Below, in pieces: positions 1 to 10,513 of a DNA stretch of 64,000 nt (the first letter of the stretch is position 1; the number at the start of each line of letters is the position of its first letter). Below the pieces are notes generated by a model, which was not told the origin of the DNA, made no database searches, and was given only the letters and a program-made list of their open reading frames with translations. A program made the translations under genes and the position numbers. Source of the stretch: Heliocybe sulcata (Eukaryota; Basidiomycota; Agaricomycetes; Gloeophyllales; Gloeophyllaceae); the NCBI GenBank assembly GCA_004369045.1, contig ML213509.1, forward strand, positions 248,001 through 312,000. Direction: 5' to 3'.

Positions 1-1
1 G

Positions 2-205
2 GCACAGGAGAGCGATGCAGACGAGGACAAGCCCAAGAAGAAGGCTGCGCCTATGCCAATGCCGAAGAAAACCGAGGATGACTCGATGGATGTCGATGAG
101 CCTTCTACGTCGAGGCCTAAGCCTAAGCCCAAAGCCAAGCCCAAAGCTAAGGAAGAAGAGGAGGATGAGCCTCCAAAGAAAAAGCCGAAGAAGTCAGAAG
201 ATTAA
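2..205 (+). CDS. C-terminal tail of a Lys/Pro/Glu-rich protein (5' end outside window)
   Basis: The frame beginning at base 2 stays open for 67 codons to a TAA at 203-205. It is a low-complexity charged tail: Asp/Glu stretches, repeated KPK and KAK triplets, a short MDVDEP acidic patch and a final KKKPKKSED. Tails of this kind are common at the end of nuclear proteins such as DNA topoisomerase II, histone chaperones and RNA-processing factors, and the basic clusters could act as nuclear localisation signals. No folded domain is visible, so the protein cannot be named from this piece. The call as coding rests on the codon-like composition, the absence of stops and the position immediately before an AT-richer 3' region. 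Confidence 0.6.
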   Translation, partial: AQESDADEDKPKKKAAPMPMPKKTEDDSMDVDEPSTSRPKPKPKAKPKAKEEEEDEPPKKKPKKSED

Positions 206-625
206 GCATTCCCCTCATAGTCTTGTATGTAATTGTCTTGCTTCCTTAGTGTTTCCGGTATCTCCATTTCCTGGTTTTCCCTCCTCGCCTTGTATCACCT
301 GTTCACACTTATATCACATCACGTTATCATCCATCCGGTTGTTGGTGCGTCTCCAAGACTTGCTGGTGTGCGCATCGGTGAACTCGTTAATATCTTGACC
401 GCTGGCTGACATGGCTGACGTGCACATTCCTCGCGAGTATGCGGCTGACAGTGCTTGGCAGGGATTACCTGAGTAACCTGCCGAACGATGGCCAGTGCTA
501 GCCCCTCGTCAGCCGCAGATGAGGCTTTTGTACAAAAGGCTCGCCGAAATTCCAAAGACACTCCATTCCTCTTTCCTCTCTCTCTGCCTCGATACTCACC
601 TCTCTCTAGAGCTATCGATCGCGGT
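206..625. other. Intergenic region between the Lys-rich protein and oxalate decarboxylase
   Basis: About 420 bases holding the 3' flank of the first gene and the promoter of the next. The part from 560 to 610 is pyrimidine-rich (CT-rich), which is common just upstream of fungal start codons. An in-frame ATG at 488 could lengthen the next protein by 46 residues, but the ATG at 626 starts directly with a good signal peptide and is preferred. Confidence 0.4.
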
Positions 626-2719
626 ATGGTCAAGCTCGCTGCTTCGCACATGCTCCTAGCTCTAGCGGCCTATGCATACGGCGCACCTGCGGCCACTGGG
701 ACATCGACAAGCTCAGTAGCTCAAGGGAGTCCGACTGTCCCCTATGCGAGCGATGATCCGAACTATCCTCTGTGGAACGACACCATCGACTCTACGCCGG
801 AGCCTATCAGAGGCAAGCTGGGCGCGAATATCCTTGGTCCTCATAACGTTCCAAGTAAGCTGTTGGCATATTCTTCTTTTTAACCAATATGACTCTCATG
901 ATGTCACAGTGCCAAGGAGAACCCTGATCTACTTGCATCTCCTGCGACCGCTCATGGCGACGTGTCAGTCTGCCATTCCAAAAATCTGGCATTGCCGACA
1001 CTGATACTGACATCGTTCATCGTTATTAGGATGAATGCGAAATGGCCATTCGCTCTCAGCCACAGTCGTCTCCAGACCGGGGGGTGGGCTCGCCAACAAA
1101 ATGGTACGTACAATGGGTGTTAAGAGCTCACTAGTTCTTCACTCATGTCCCGCTACCAGTGAACGAGATGCCCATCGCAAAAGAGATCGCTGGAGTGGAC
1201 ATGAGGCTCGAAGCTGGGGCTATTCGGTAATACGGCATACCTGTACTGCCGGCTGAATCACCGATGCTCATTATACACTAACAGTGAGCTGCACTGGCAC
1301 ACAAGCGCCGAGGTAAGACTTAGAGCGCTGGTATATGCGTCGCATTGGTTAAAGGTCTGAATGCGTCGCTATTGTAGTGGTCCTATGTCTTGAAGGGCTC
1401 GATGCAAGTTTCCGCCATAGATGCAGACGGTCAGAACTACCTCGCTACCATAGTAAGACCCTGAACTTCAACATTCCTTGAGTCCTCCGTACTTACTTGT
1501 CTTATAGAACGCAGGTGATCTGTGGTACTTCCCGCCTGGCGTCCCGCACTCCCTGCAAGCAACTGCAGACGATCCTGAAGGAGCTGAATTTTTATTGGTA
1601 CCGTTATTCAAAGCTGGAACCGGGTATACCATACTAACATTTCACACATCTTAGGTATTCGACAATGGGTTCTTCAGCGAAGATTCGACCTTCCTAGTGC
1701 GCATTGCAATCTTCGCTTATAAAATCTTCCTTAACCTTGTTCCCTCTTTAGCTCACAGATTGGCTTGCTCATATACCAAAGGAAGTCATCGCCAAGAATT
1801 TCCAGATGCCCATCTCTGCGTTCGGCCATATCCCTGATCATGAACTTTACATCTTCCCTAGTAGTAGGTCACGATCTCGCTCATCCAATGTGCTACTGAC
1901 GCGATCGATGACAGACCCTCCTCCTGCCGGCCGCCAAGCTGTGGAGGACCCTCAAGGCCAGGTCCCGGAGCCATTCACCTACAGGCTATCACAGGTGAAG
2001 CCAAGACAGTTGGAAGGCGGCACGGTGAAGATCGTAGATTCCACGACGTTCAAAGTGTCGAAGACCATTGCAGTTGCTGAGGTGACTGTGCAGCCGAGAG
2101 GGATGAGGGAGCTACACGTGAGTATCTAACTATTTCTCGACGAGCAATGTGGATAACGTTCTATTTGTAGTGGCACCCGACTCAGCCTGAATGGACATTC
2201 TTCCTGTGAGCTGCGTTAAGAGGAGCTTTAGATTTGCGAACTGAGCGGTTTTTAAGGGAAGGCACTGCACGCATCACCCTCTTCGCGGCTGAAGGCAACG
2301 CCAGGACATTCGACTATCAGGCCGGAGATATTGCATACATTCCACCCGCGTACGGTAAGTGATCTCTTACTAAAAGATTCTGAACAGCGACAGAAGCTCC
2401 ATCCGTACAGGTCACTATATTGAGAACACGGGTAACACTACCCTCAAGCTCCTGGAGATTCTCAAGACAGGTAGACTGCTATACCCTTATAGAAGGAACC
2501 TGGAACTGACGTGTATTATTCCTTCTAGATCGTTTCCAGGACATCAGTCTCAACCAGGTAGGCACCATTCGCCCTTTAGGTTTGCGTGAACCTAGGGCTC
2601 ACAACAAATTACAGTGGCTTGCATTAACACCGCCGGAGTTGGTCAAAGCCCATCTCGGCGTTTCGGATCAAACTATTGCGGGGTTGAGCAAGACGAAGCC
2701 GATTGTTGTAGGACATTGA
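626..2719 (+). CDS. Secreted bicupin oxalate decarboxylase
   Basis: Oxalate decarboxylase converts oxalate to formate and CO2 with Mn bound in cupin barrels; wood-rotting fungi secrete it to control oxalic acid. The ATG at 626 opens with a signal peptide (MVKLAASHMLLALAAYAYG). About a dozen introns of 50-60 bp interrupt the gene. Cupin 1 shows the metal-binding stretch ELHWHTSAEW (coded near 1285-1385) and, after NAGDLWYFPPGVPHS (from about 1508), its C-terminal His motif. Cupin 2 shows RGMRELHWHPTQPEW (2098-2190) and later GDIAYIPPAYGHYIEN (2325-2428). Both sets of metal ligands are intact, so it looks active. The C-terminus is SKTKPIVVGH. One oddity: to keep frame into the AKENPDLLASP exon the first intron needs a weak donor (GTTGGC near 863) instead of the better GTAAGC at 854. 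The family call is secure; the first junction is not. Confidence 0.93.
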
Positions 2720-3167
2720 CAAAGAGGCTGTGCGCGTTGTGTAAGCTACTGTACATCTAGGAAATATACCCCAGTCTACTGTTTGTGATATGGAGAATCT
2801 GATGTTGGGCGGCTAGTTTATGGTTCGCCGTAGCAGCTCACTTCTGAGCGCCGTACGGCGGAGTCGACTGTCCAGTTAATCTTCTATCAGAGTACTATCA
2901 TACATATGACTACTCAGAGGACCGCCCTACCTACGTAGGCAACCATGATCAGTTAACCCGCTTCAAAATAGTGCGCTAGAATAACGGGGGCACAATTGTA
3001 GGAAGTCAGACTGAGGTCAATATAGGATATGCCTGGACCGAGAGTACTGATAGTTCTCATCCTGTCCCGTACAGCTGAGACGAAACTGTCATCCACAGCT
3101 GCGATGTACGATACAATCTGTTGGTCAAACCTTCACAGGACAGAAAGAGGCGAAGGCCAAAACGACT
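2720..3167. other. Intergenic region, oxalate decarboxylase 3' flank to tRNA
   Basis: About 450 bases with no frame I can support. It holds the 3' flank of the decarboxylase gene and the downstream side of the tRNA-Lys gene on the other strand. No repeat or structured RNA was recognised. Confidence 0.35.
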
Positions 3168-3267
3168 AGCCCACCGCGGGGGTCGAACCCGCAGCCTTCA
3201 GATTTCATCTTAACCCGCAGATCAGGCCGTAAAAGTCTGACGCTCTGGCCAATTGAGCTAGGCGGGC
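3168..3267 (-). tRNA. tRNA-Lys (UUU) with an intron
   Basis: Read on the minus strand, the cloverleaf is complete. The acceptor arm pairs GCCCGCC with GGTGGGC (one G-T pair). The D arm is GCTC/GAGC, the anticodon stem is TCAGA/TCTGA, and the T arm closes around GGTTCGACC. The anticodon loop reads C-TTTT-A-[intron]-A, giving anticodon UUU (lysine). An intron of about 26 bases lies at the canonical position after base 37, 3' of the anticodon (about 3203-3228 on the plus strand). The discriminator base reads U, and CCA is not encoded, as expected in eukaryotes. The gene sits in the gap between two protein genes. Confidence 0.95.
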
Positions 3268-3427
3268 TGTAAATTAAGTTGCATTCAAAATGTTATAACG
3301 TTAATCACCCCGGCAATGAGTCCGCCACTGAAAGTGCTCTTAAGCAAGAAGACGCTCTGATTATATACTGATCATAGCATGGAAGCCGTATCCTCATGAC
3401 ATCGGGATATATGACAAGTACTATGCT

Positions 3428-6400
3428 TTACTCTGGATTCACGGGTGGAATCTGAGACTTGCGACCAGTCACAGGCCATATCTCGACCATAGTAGACGCA
3501 TCCCATAGGCGACCTCCTCTGGCTACGTACCGTATATTTCTGGTTTCCCGGATGTCACTCTCAAGTAGATCCACATCGGGCGGGTAGACAACGTAATCTG
3601 CGAGTTTGCCGTTCTCAAGGGAACCAAGTGCAGAATATAAGCCGAGCGTTTTGGCGGCGTCGGAGGTTGCTGCGCGAATAGCCTACGGACCGGGAGATAT
3701 CAGTCGAGGTATGAAGGCTGGATCAGTGGAATCTACGGACCTCGTAGTTTGTAAGACCACCTTGCTGAGTGAAGAATATCTCGGCGTGGTAGTTCAAGCC
3801 TAGTGGAGGCTCTCCATGTGCTCCAATTAACGCGTGCAAACCTTGGTGTACCATCTTCGCGATCGATGCGGAGGTGTTGAAGAACTGGTAGGCTATGTCG
3901 TTGTTAGTTTAGCTATCAGTGGTACGTAACAGGACTACATACAGTTCAAGGGTCGGGCCGTGGATTCGGTCAGAGACTCCAAGATATCGTGGCGGGTGAA
4001 TCGACGGAGCCTTTATGTATGCATGAAAATGCGAACTGCAGTAGCATTTCATGATACGTACTTGGGATCATTGGGCACATCCTCGTTCGCCCAGACATAT
4101 TGCTCACCCCAAGCCCCACCATAGTTAACTATGTGCGTGGGGGTAGAGGCCGTTCCACTCAGTGCGTAAAGCGTGAGCACGTCATCATACAGTAGAGGAA
4201 CGGGAAGTGCATGTTCGATGGTCGTCATCCCTGCTCTCAGAATAAGCACTTGGTCGCTATGGATGCACCGACACGTACCGTCGATTATGTATGTCAGATC
4301 CCATTCCTGGTTCATGCCCTAGTGCAGATGTGAATATGAAGCACTTGGGCGCAAGCACGTCATCTGATACGTACACCTTCCGGTACGCAAATCATGGACA
4401 GGTTACGCGCAGCTAACAGCAACCTCTGCCGTGTCGCCCTAACAGTGGAGTCAGTCTTGTGCTCTAGCACTGGGAAGTGGAGTTCCTTAGTAGAACACTC
4501 ACCTAGATGGTTGGTTGTAGTTCTTGTAGGAGAAACTTGCAGGACCACCCTCTGCCTTGATCCTCACGAGCGCAGAGTAAGCTTCTGCCTGGTCAACTAT
4601 ATCTTGATGTATACCGGGCGCACCGGCACCGTAGATAACGTCGCCGACGTGGTAAATCCGCGGTCCTACGAGTTGGCCGCTCTCCAGGCGGTTGCGTTCG
4701 TCATATCCGAGCACGGTATCTGAACTGGGGCTGGGAGAGTGATATTGTAAGCGTCACGAGGCGCCCGGGAAATATACCGGGTTCTTACTTGTGCAAAGTC
4801 GTAACGCCGTAGGCAAGGAATGTCTCGAGCTCCCACGAATTTGCAGGATATCGATTGGCATATCCATTCCAGTGAGCATGACCGTCGATAAAGCCAGGAA
4901 CCACCAAACCTGTAGGAAAACTCGGATCATGTCGCTGGCTTGGGTAGAGCCCACGTACCTCCTTCCGCGTCTATGGTGGTTGCATGCAAGGGTATATTGA
5001 CAACTGCAGCAGAACCGATGGTCTCGATAACACCACCTCTGGTAACCAGTACGCCGTTCGGAATGAGGTCAGTCGCCAAGGAGTTACCGCGCATGGTCAG
5101 AATAGTGGCATTTGTGATTGCGAGGACGTCTCTATTCTGAGGATCACCAGCTGAGGACATGCTGGCTTCCTGCTTCAAGCGCTTGATATCCGTAGAGTAC
5201 GTCACGAAGACTTCTTGATATTCCACGAATTCGTGCGTGCACGAAAGGCCGAAGTTCAGCCTATCCTTCGCAATCTCGGACTCGCAGTTGTCCAGCTTCG
5301 AGACTTCGATCGTGTGCAGGAATGGGCCTGGCAAGCTAGTGAGGAAGGTTCGCAATAGACTACCGCAATATCCGTACCAAGGAACCAGAAGAGCCTGCTC
5401 CCATCACGACTCCAGGTGACATCGTGGCCGCCATCGAGGCTAAGACGAGCAAGCCCCTTCGTTGCCTGAGATGGCTTGCTCCACACCTCGTCCTCCGTAG
5501 GCGGTGCAACATATACATGGAAGAAATCGACGATAGCGATGCCATGTCCAGCAGCCTTGCCCAACGCGAGACTAGGCGAGACGGCCACCTCTGTAGACAT
5601 CTTCCCCGTAGCAATCGTCTTATGCTGGTACTTGCCCAGTTCGTCGGCACCAGCACCCAGCTCAATGACGACTGCCTTGTTCGTCTGTTGCACGAGTAGT
5701 TTCGTATTCTTCTCGAGGAACCTCATCTTGATCTTGTCGTCAAGCTCGATCTCAGAAGGTACGAGGCGCACATTGTTGATCTCGATATCACCAGCACTCG
5801 GCCCAAATGGCAGGTCAATATTCCCGAGATACAGACCGGCGCCAGCAGTCGCAACAATATCCCCAGTGAGCAAATCTCCAGTATTTTTGATGAACGCAAT
5901 CTGTCTACTCGACCCAGGGCATTCACAGAGCACAGGAGCGTAGTATCGGCCCTTCGGCAATCCAGAAAACGCATATGCCTGGCCGGAAGTCAAGTTTGCC
6001 AGTTCCAAGGTGGTGAAGTTAACATCAGACCACCGGGCGTGGATGACCAGGTCATTGTGGCCCGGGACGAATGACGGAGAGTAGTATGGTGCAGCTTCCT
6101 CTAGAGCGGGTACTTGCACCGCATCTTCATCTGACCCAACGACTTGGACGTAGGTTTTGCCAGCCGCCGAGAAGAGGACTTTCTCTCCACTTTCGTCGAC
6201 GCTAAGCTCTTTAAACGCATGAGCCCTTTGTGCGTCGCCTGACTCAAGTCTCAGGATGTCCGGGTTAGCCGTGACAGTCTCTGCCAGACGCTTCTCGATG
6301 TGTGCACGGAACGGTATGATCTCAGGGCTCCCAGCCGCGACCTTCTCGCCATCGGAATTGGTGGCTACAGAAACGCGCCAGATCTTGCCAGCGGCCCAGA

Positions 6401-7920
6401 TAATGATGGCGTCATCGGCGGGAGTGAAAGCGAAGGAAGGATAGGTGCCCATGGGCGCTGAGATGACTGACAGGTCGTAGGTCAGACCATGCCAGATATT
6501 CCGGATCGTTCCTGTGAGGAGGTCTCTGGTGAAAGATCAGATGAGCATTGTATGTGGGGGATAAGTGATAAATGTGTACTTCAGCACGAGAGCCTCTTTG
6601 TCACGGACGCGGCGGACGAATGCCAAGGTCCTTCCGTCTCTGGAGAGCTCTGGGCGACTGGCGCCACCTGGGGAGGAATCAACCAAAGTCTCTGTTGCAT
6701 TTGTGGTCAAATTGCGAGAGAATATGGCATATATGCCTGTGTGTGCATCTGCAAGGTAGTCTCATGAGGCTGAGCAACTCGTATGAACGATAAATCTACT
6801 ACCTTTGCTATAAGTATACGCACCGTCGACATCTTTCACATTCTTCGCGTAAACGAGAGCATCATTTCCTCTCCAAATGAACTGCTCGGGCCCAATTTGT
6901 TGTTCGCCGTACTGCGCAGATGTCCATCCGGCTGGAAGTGTGCGGCCTACAAGCCTTTTACCGGCGCCGGCTTCAACGGCAGTAGTCCTAGCATCATCGG
7001 TAAGATCAGGAACAGAGTACTCCCAACCCTCTCCGGCGCCCAAGCTTCTCTCCGACGTATACCACTTGGTGGCAACGACCTTGTCTCCCGAAGGGTGGAA
7101 TCGGGCATCTGATACCCAGCGGTACGTCTCATTGGTGACCCTACGAGCTACTCCCGGAAATCAGGATCGCCCGGATGTCAGTAGCGTACAGCTCACCGCC
7201 TAGACGGCCTTCCCGCAGCAGACGTCTTCTCTTGCGCTCAGCGGTCTCCTGGATGCCTTTCGCGAGTATGTCAGCGTCTTTGTCGCCTAACACGAGAGCT
7301 TCCAGCAATTCCTCCTTCCCGCGTGTCGATGAGCGGACGTCCATGTCTTCGCACGAACTCCACTTCATTACCCAGATATTTTCGAGTCCAAGTTCAGCGT
7401 CACTTCTGAAGACAATCCTATCTCCATCTGGGGAGAAATGCGGGTCGCTGTCGTGCGGTACACCCGTAAGTACAGCCCTGGCAGTTGTCGGCCGAACGTG
7501 ATCCCCCCGCGTATATTCAGCAGCTGGAAGACAATATATGTCTCCCAGCATGTCAAAGACAATATCTCCGCTTTTCGGATGAACGTCCAATCGCAACCAA
7601 GTGCCTTCCTCGACATCGTAGCCAAGCTTCCGCGGGTACGGATAGTCGGTAGAGATATCCCATGGTGTCTGCTCCCGTATCGGCCAAACGTCGTCTTTCC
7701 ACTCCTCGGCTGGATCCAAGTAAGCATTAGAGGCCAACTGCACAGATTCCCCGTACGATCTCCATGAACGCGTCCAGGGTCCGTGCCCAAGGATACCCAG
7801 CGTACTCCCAATCGCCAAGGCCGCGATTGCCCTGAACAGCCTTTGATTTCGAGTCAACTTGTTCTTCCTCGGTATCCCGTAAGGGGGCTCCCCTTCGACG
7901 GTCCGACTTTTGGTCTGCAT
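3428..7920 (-). CDS. Large membrane-anchored TolB-like beta-propeller / amidohydrolase
   Basis: A multi-exon gene coding for roughly 1,200 residues. The ATG at 7920 is followed by a basic stretch and one hydrophobic segment (LFRAIAALAIGSTLGILGHG, about residues 28-47), so it is likely a type II membrane or signal-anchored protein. The next two thirds read as TolB/WD40-like propeller strands, for example FSPDGDRIVFRSD and YPSFAFTPADDAIIIWAAG. The last third is a metal-dependent amidohydrolase: GLVVPGFIDGHAHWNG carries the first HxH metal site; a GVTTLH stretch, a later GAHGEPPLG segment and the closing ATSDAAKTLGL...GSLENGKLADYVVYP are typical of the imidazolonepropionase-like group. The protein ends ...IPPVNPE. 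Such propeller-amidohydrolase fusions occur in bacteria and fungi; the substrate is unknown. It lies downstream of the dioxygenase gene on the same strand. Confidence 0.85.
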
Positions 7921-7982
7921 GGTGGTGTTGTTCGAGACGAAGCACTGACGGCAGCGGCCCCATCCCAGATAGCGCCCAGATG

Positions 7983-8000
7983 CACGTGACCGTGGTCACG
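7983..8000. promoter_or_regulatory. E-box overlapping a 7-bp inverted repeat upstream of the amidohydrolase gene
   Basis: The bases CACGTG (7983-7988) overlap a perfect inverted repeat, CGTGACC at 7985-7991 and GGTCACG at 7994-8000 with a 2-bp spacer. The site lies about 65-80 bp upstream of the amidohydrolase ATG on the minus strand; a TATATA run at 8031-8036 lies about 110 bp upstream of the same ATG. CACGTG is bound by bHLH factors in fungi. Function here is inferred from position and symmetry only. Confidence 0.35.
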
Positions 8001-8073
8001 GCGTGTCAATGAGCGCGTAAACACCGCTAGTATATATCGTACACCCGACTACAAGCAATCACCACATTCTTGC

Positions 8074-9282
8074 TCAAGCCACAGCAATGGGAGCCGAGCT
8101 AGAAACATCTAGATTCTGCTTATTGGCCGCCAGCTCCTTCTGCCTCTTCTCCAGCTCCTCCAGCCTCTTCTTCTCGTCCTCCAGCATTTTGTTCGCCAAC
8201 AACATTCTCTTTGGCACAATCCTCCTCCTCTCCGTCGTGGGCTTGAAATCCAGCCTATCAACACCGAGCGCCCTCAGTGTCTTCTTCTCAACCAAACTGA
8301 ACTCATCCGGATTTTCCCTGTTGAAGTTGAACGGCTCCACGAGCCCAACCGGCGGATTCGTGATCACCCTCGGAATGCGCAGGTAGTTCTTCGACGCCGA
8401 GTGCAGCATGAGCGGGTGGATAAGGACGACATCGCCGATCTCGCCGGTCAGCTCGACGAACTTGTTGCACCGCTTGATCTCCTTGAGGTGCGACCAGTAG
8501 TCCGGATGATCCTCGTGCTTCTCATACGTGGACGTCGAGGGCGTGAATGACAGCCCCGTCGGAAGAACGCCCTCTGGATGCGCGGCGAGATAGTTGGCGA
8601 TCATGTCGATCCCGTCAGGGCAGATGTATGTGCCGCCCCCGCGCGGCTTGATCTCCGAGAAGATGGGGATCACGAGCAGAGCCTGCTCCGGGGAATCGAG
8701 GAAGTGGACCTGCAGGCCATTCGGATAGCTTCGTCAGCATATCACCGCATCACTCGGACGGAAACGTACAAAGAAGTCACCGTCGACGTGCCAGTTATCC
8801 AGCTCCTTGGGAGGAATGGTGTCCTTCCTCTTCTCCAACTCGTCGGTACCAAAGTTGACAATAAAGCTGTCTCCCCAGGACGAACTGATCGGATCGATCC
8901 TGTCAGCTCCACCCAGCAAATCACACATTGCGTCCCAAGCCTGTGTATCACGACCTCAATTGCCATACGCACTTGACATGACCGGGCTCGACATACCTTC
9001 GGAGCAAATTTAGCTACCTCCTTACGGGTGTGCCAGGGCATGTGGATCCGGTCCTTCTCCCATGTCTCCTTGTTGTTAGGGTCCAGCGCGAGGCGAACCC
9101 ACATTGTCTTCGTAAAATCGTCCGCCTGCTCCTTGGTGAAAGCGCCCTTGATAACCACATATCCATCTTCCATGAACTGGTCTACCTGTTCAGCTGTCAA
9201 CTAACCGCTTAGCTGGCCACCTCTCAACACAAATGACAGGAATTGACAACGTACGCGTTAGAGCACGATATTGTGGACTCAT
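8074..9282 (-). CDS. Phytanoyl-CoA dioxygenase (PhyH) family Fe(II)/2-oxoglutarate enzyme
   Basis: Four exons give about 330 residues. Exon 1 starts at the ATG at 9282 (MSPQYRALT) and splices into PEQVDQFMEDGYVVIKGAF, the usual PhyH opening. The iron-binding facial triad is visible: HVD in ELDNWHVDGDFF and the distal His in GDVVLIHPLMLHSAS, followed by an Arg (RIPRVITN) that should hold 2-oxoglutarate. Introns have clean GT-AG ends (for example GTATGT...ACACAG after KFAPK). The C-terminus is a basic, Glu/Lys-rich coiled stretch (KMLEDEKKRLEELEKRQKEL) not needed for catalysis. Basidiomycetes carry many PhyH paralogues of unknown substrate, so hydroxylation of a small molecule is all that can be said. 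No targeting signal is obvious. It lies head-to-tail with the amidohydrolase gene. Confidence 0.88.
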
Positions 9283-9887
9283 ACTGGCAGAATCGATGAG
9301 TGTCAGTGATAGTGAGTGGGTCAGAGTGAATGAGGGCGTCCTTGTATATGTCCAGGCGGAGGAAATTCGGGGGACATACCGATCACCGGACCTGCGACCC
9401 ATAGCATGAAAGCCTCCTGTGCCGTGAAGCAGGGATGTTATCTCTGAATAGTACATACGTCATATAGGATGTGCATTTCACAGTTCACAGACAAATGAGT
9501 ATCCAGAGCATATTTGTCAAACTTGGTAGCAACCAGACTTGCATGCATATGCGCATCTAAGGGCCCATTCAGCGGCAGGAGAATGCTTGCGAGAGTAGGA
9601 CATTAGGGAGGGAGCAGGAATAGAATCACGTAAGGTCATAGAGGGCGGACCAGAGTAGCGGTCAATCCCGCGCCGCATCTCGAGTCCGTAGGAAGGCCGA
9701 TAAAGCTCCTGAAGAGGATGTGACGATTGCCAGTATCGCAATGGAAAGGCACAGAATGAAGGATGCAGAGTGCCACATAAATCGCACTGGGTCATAAGAC
9801 GTCCACGAGATAGAGCCGCTGACAAAAGATAGTACACCGGACAATCATAATCTTACAAACCTCCTTGCCGTTGTGCAGACCAGGGCC
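9283..9887. other. Intergenic region with a weak one-membrane-segment frame
   Basis: About 600 bases. On the minus strand a 60-codon frame (9662-9844) reads MSGVLSFVSGSISWTSYD and then one strongly hydrophobic segment (SASFILCLSIAILAIVTSS). It could be a tiny membrane protein or a 3' exon of the small gene upstream, but I cannot join it in frame to that gene and recognise no family. Otherwise the region holds the promoter of the dioxygenase gene. Confidence 0.2.
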
Positions 9888-10268
9888 TCAGCTTTGTGCC
9901 TTCGTTGCGCTCCTCTCAAACGGATCCCCAATTTCTACAAAGTCATGAACACACCAGGCCGGCGCGTCAATAGACAGTCACTCACGTTTCTTCAGTTCCT
10001 CCATGAGCGCCACATCGGCGAGCTCCTCGTCCTTCCTGCGGTCCTTGCCCTCCCCCCAGCGTGCACCCCCCTGGTCCTTTCTCCTCGCCTTCGCAGCAAA
10101 CTCGCGTCCAAGCGCGCCAGGGCCGCTGGGCAGGCGGCGCTTCGAGGGTGTGCTGCCCATGGTCATGAGCATAGCGGGGTTCGCGGTCATCACCGGTTCA
10201 TCGGGTGGCGGGGTGCTCGGGGAGGAGATAGACGATTCGGGAGATCCTGGGTCCATGGGCGAATCCAT
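9888..10268 (-). CDS. Small basic hypothetical protein
   Basis: Two exons encode about 105 residues. Exon 1 starts MDSPMDPGSPESSISSP with a Ser/Pro-rich acidic head, passes TPSKRRLPSGPGALG and becomes strongly charged (AKARRKDQGGARWGEGKDRR, then ALMEELKK). A GTGAGT donor and a TTTGTAG acceptor join it to QIGDPFERSATKAQS and a TGA at 9888-9890. The pattern, a proline-rich head followed by a charged likely helix and a short IGDPF tail, looks like a genuine small conserved protein, but I recognise no named family. An upstream in-frame ATG at 10364 is possible. The gene is divergent from the mitochondrial exchange-related gene, sharing a gap of about 245 bp as promoter. Confidence 0.55.
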
Positions 10269-10513
10269 GTTGTTGGCGTACGATGTTGCACACAAAAGAC
10301 AGGAAGAATGTGGCCACAGCTGAAGAGTTTTGTTGGACTTCGCGCCTAAGGTACTTCTGTACACACGTGAGAATTCGGCCGGGAAAGGTCTCCACCATCT
10401 CCGGACCTTACTCCCTTACCCACGCTCTCGCCTGGCACTGACCTCATTCCAAGCCATGGCGTTGGATCGCGACGCGCATCTTATAGAAAGCGTTAGAGTC
10501 TCTTCTTGCCTCA

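Noticed and set aside
319-651. Open frame of 110 codons on the minus strand
   Set aside because: It overlaps the signal-peptide exon of oxalate decarboxylase and has no recognisable domain; it is a shadow frame.
5256-6452. 398-codon frame considered as a separate gene
   Set aside because: It begins and ends in introns of the propeller-amidohydrolase gene and its sequence continues the propeller, so it is an internal exon of that gene.
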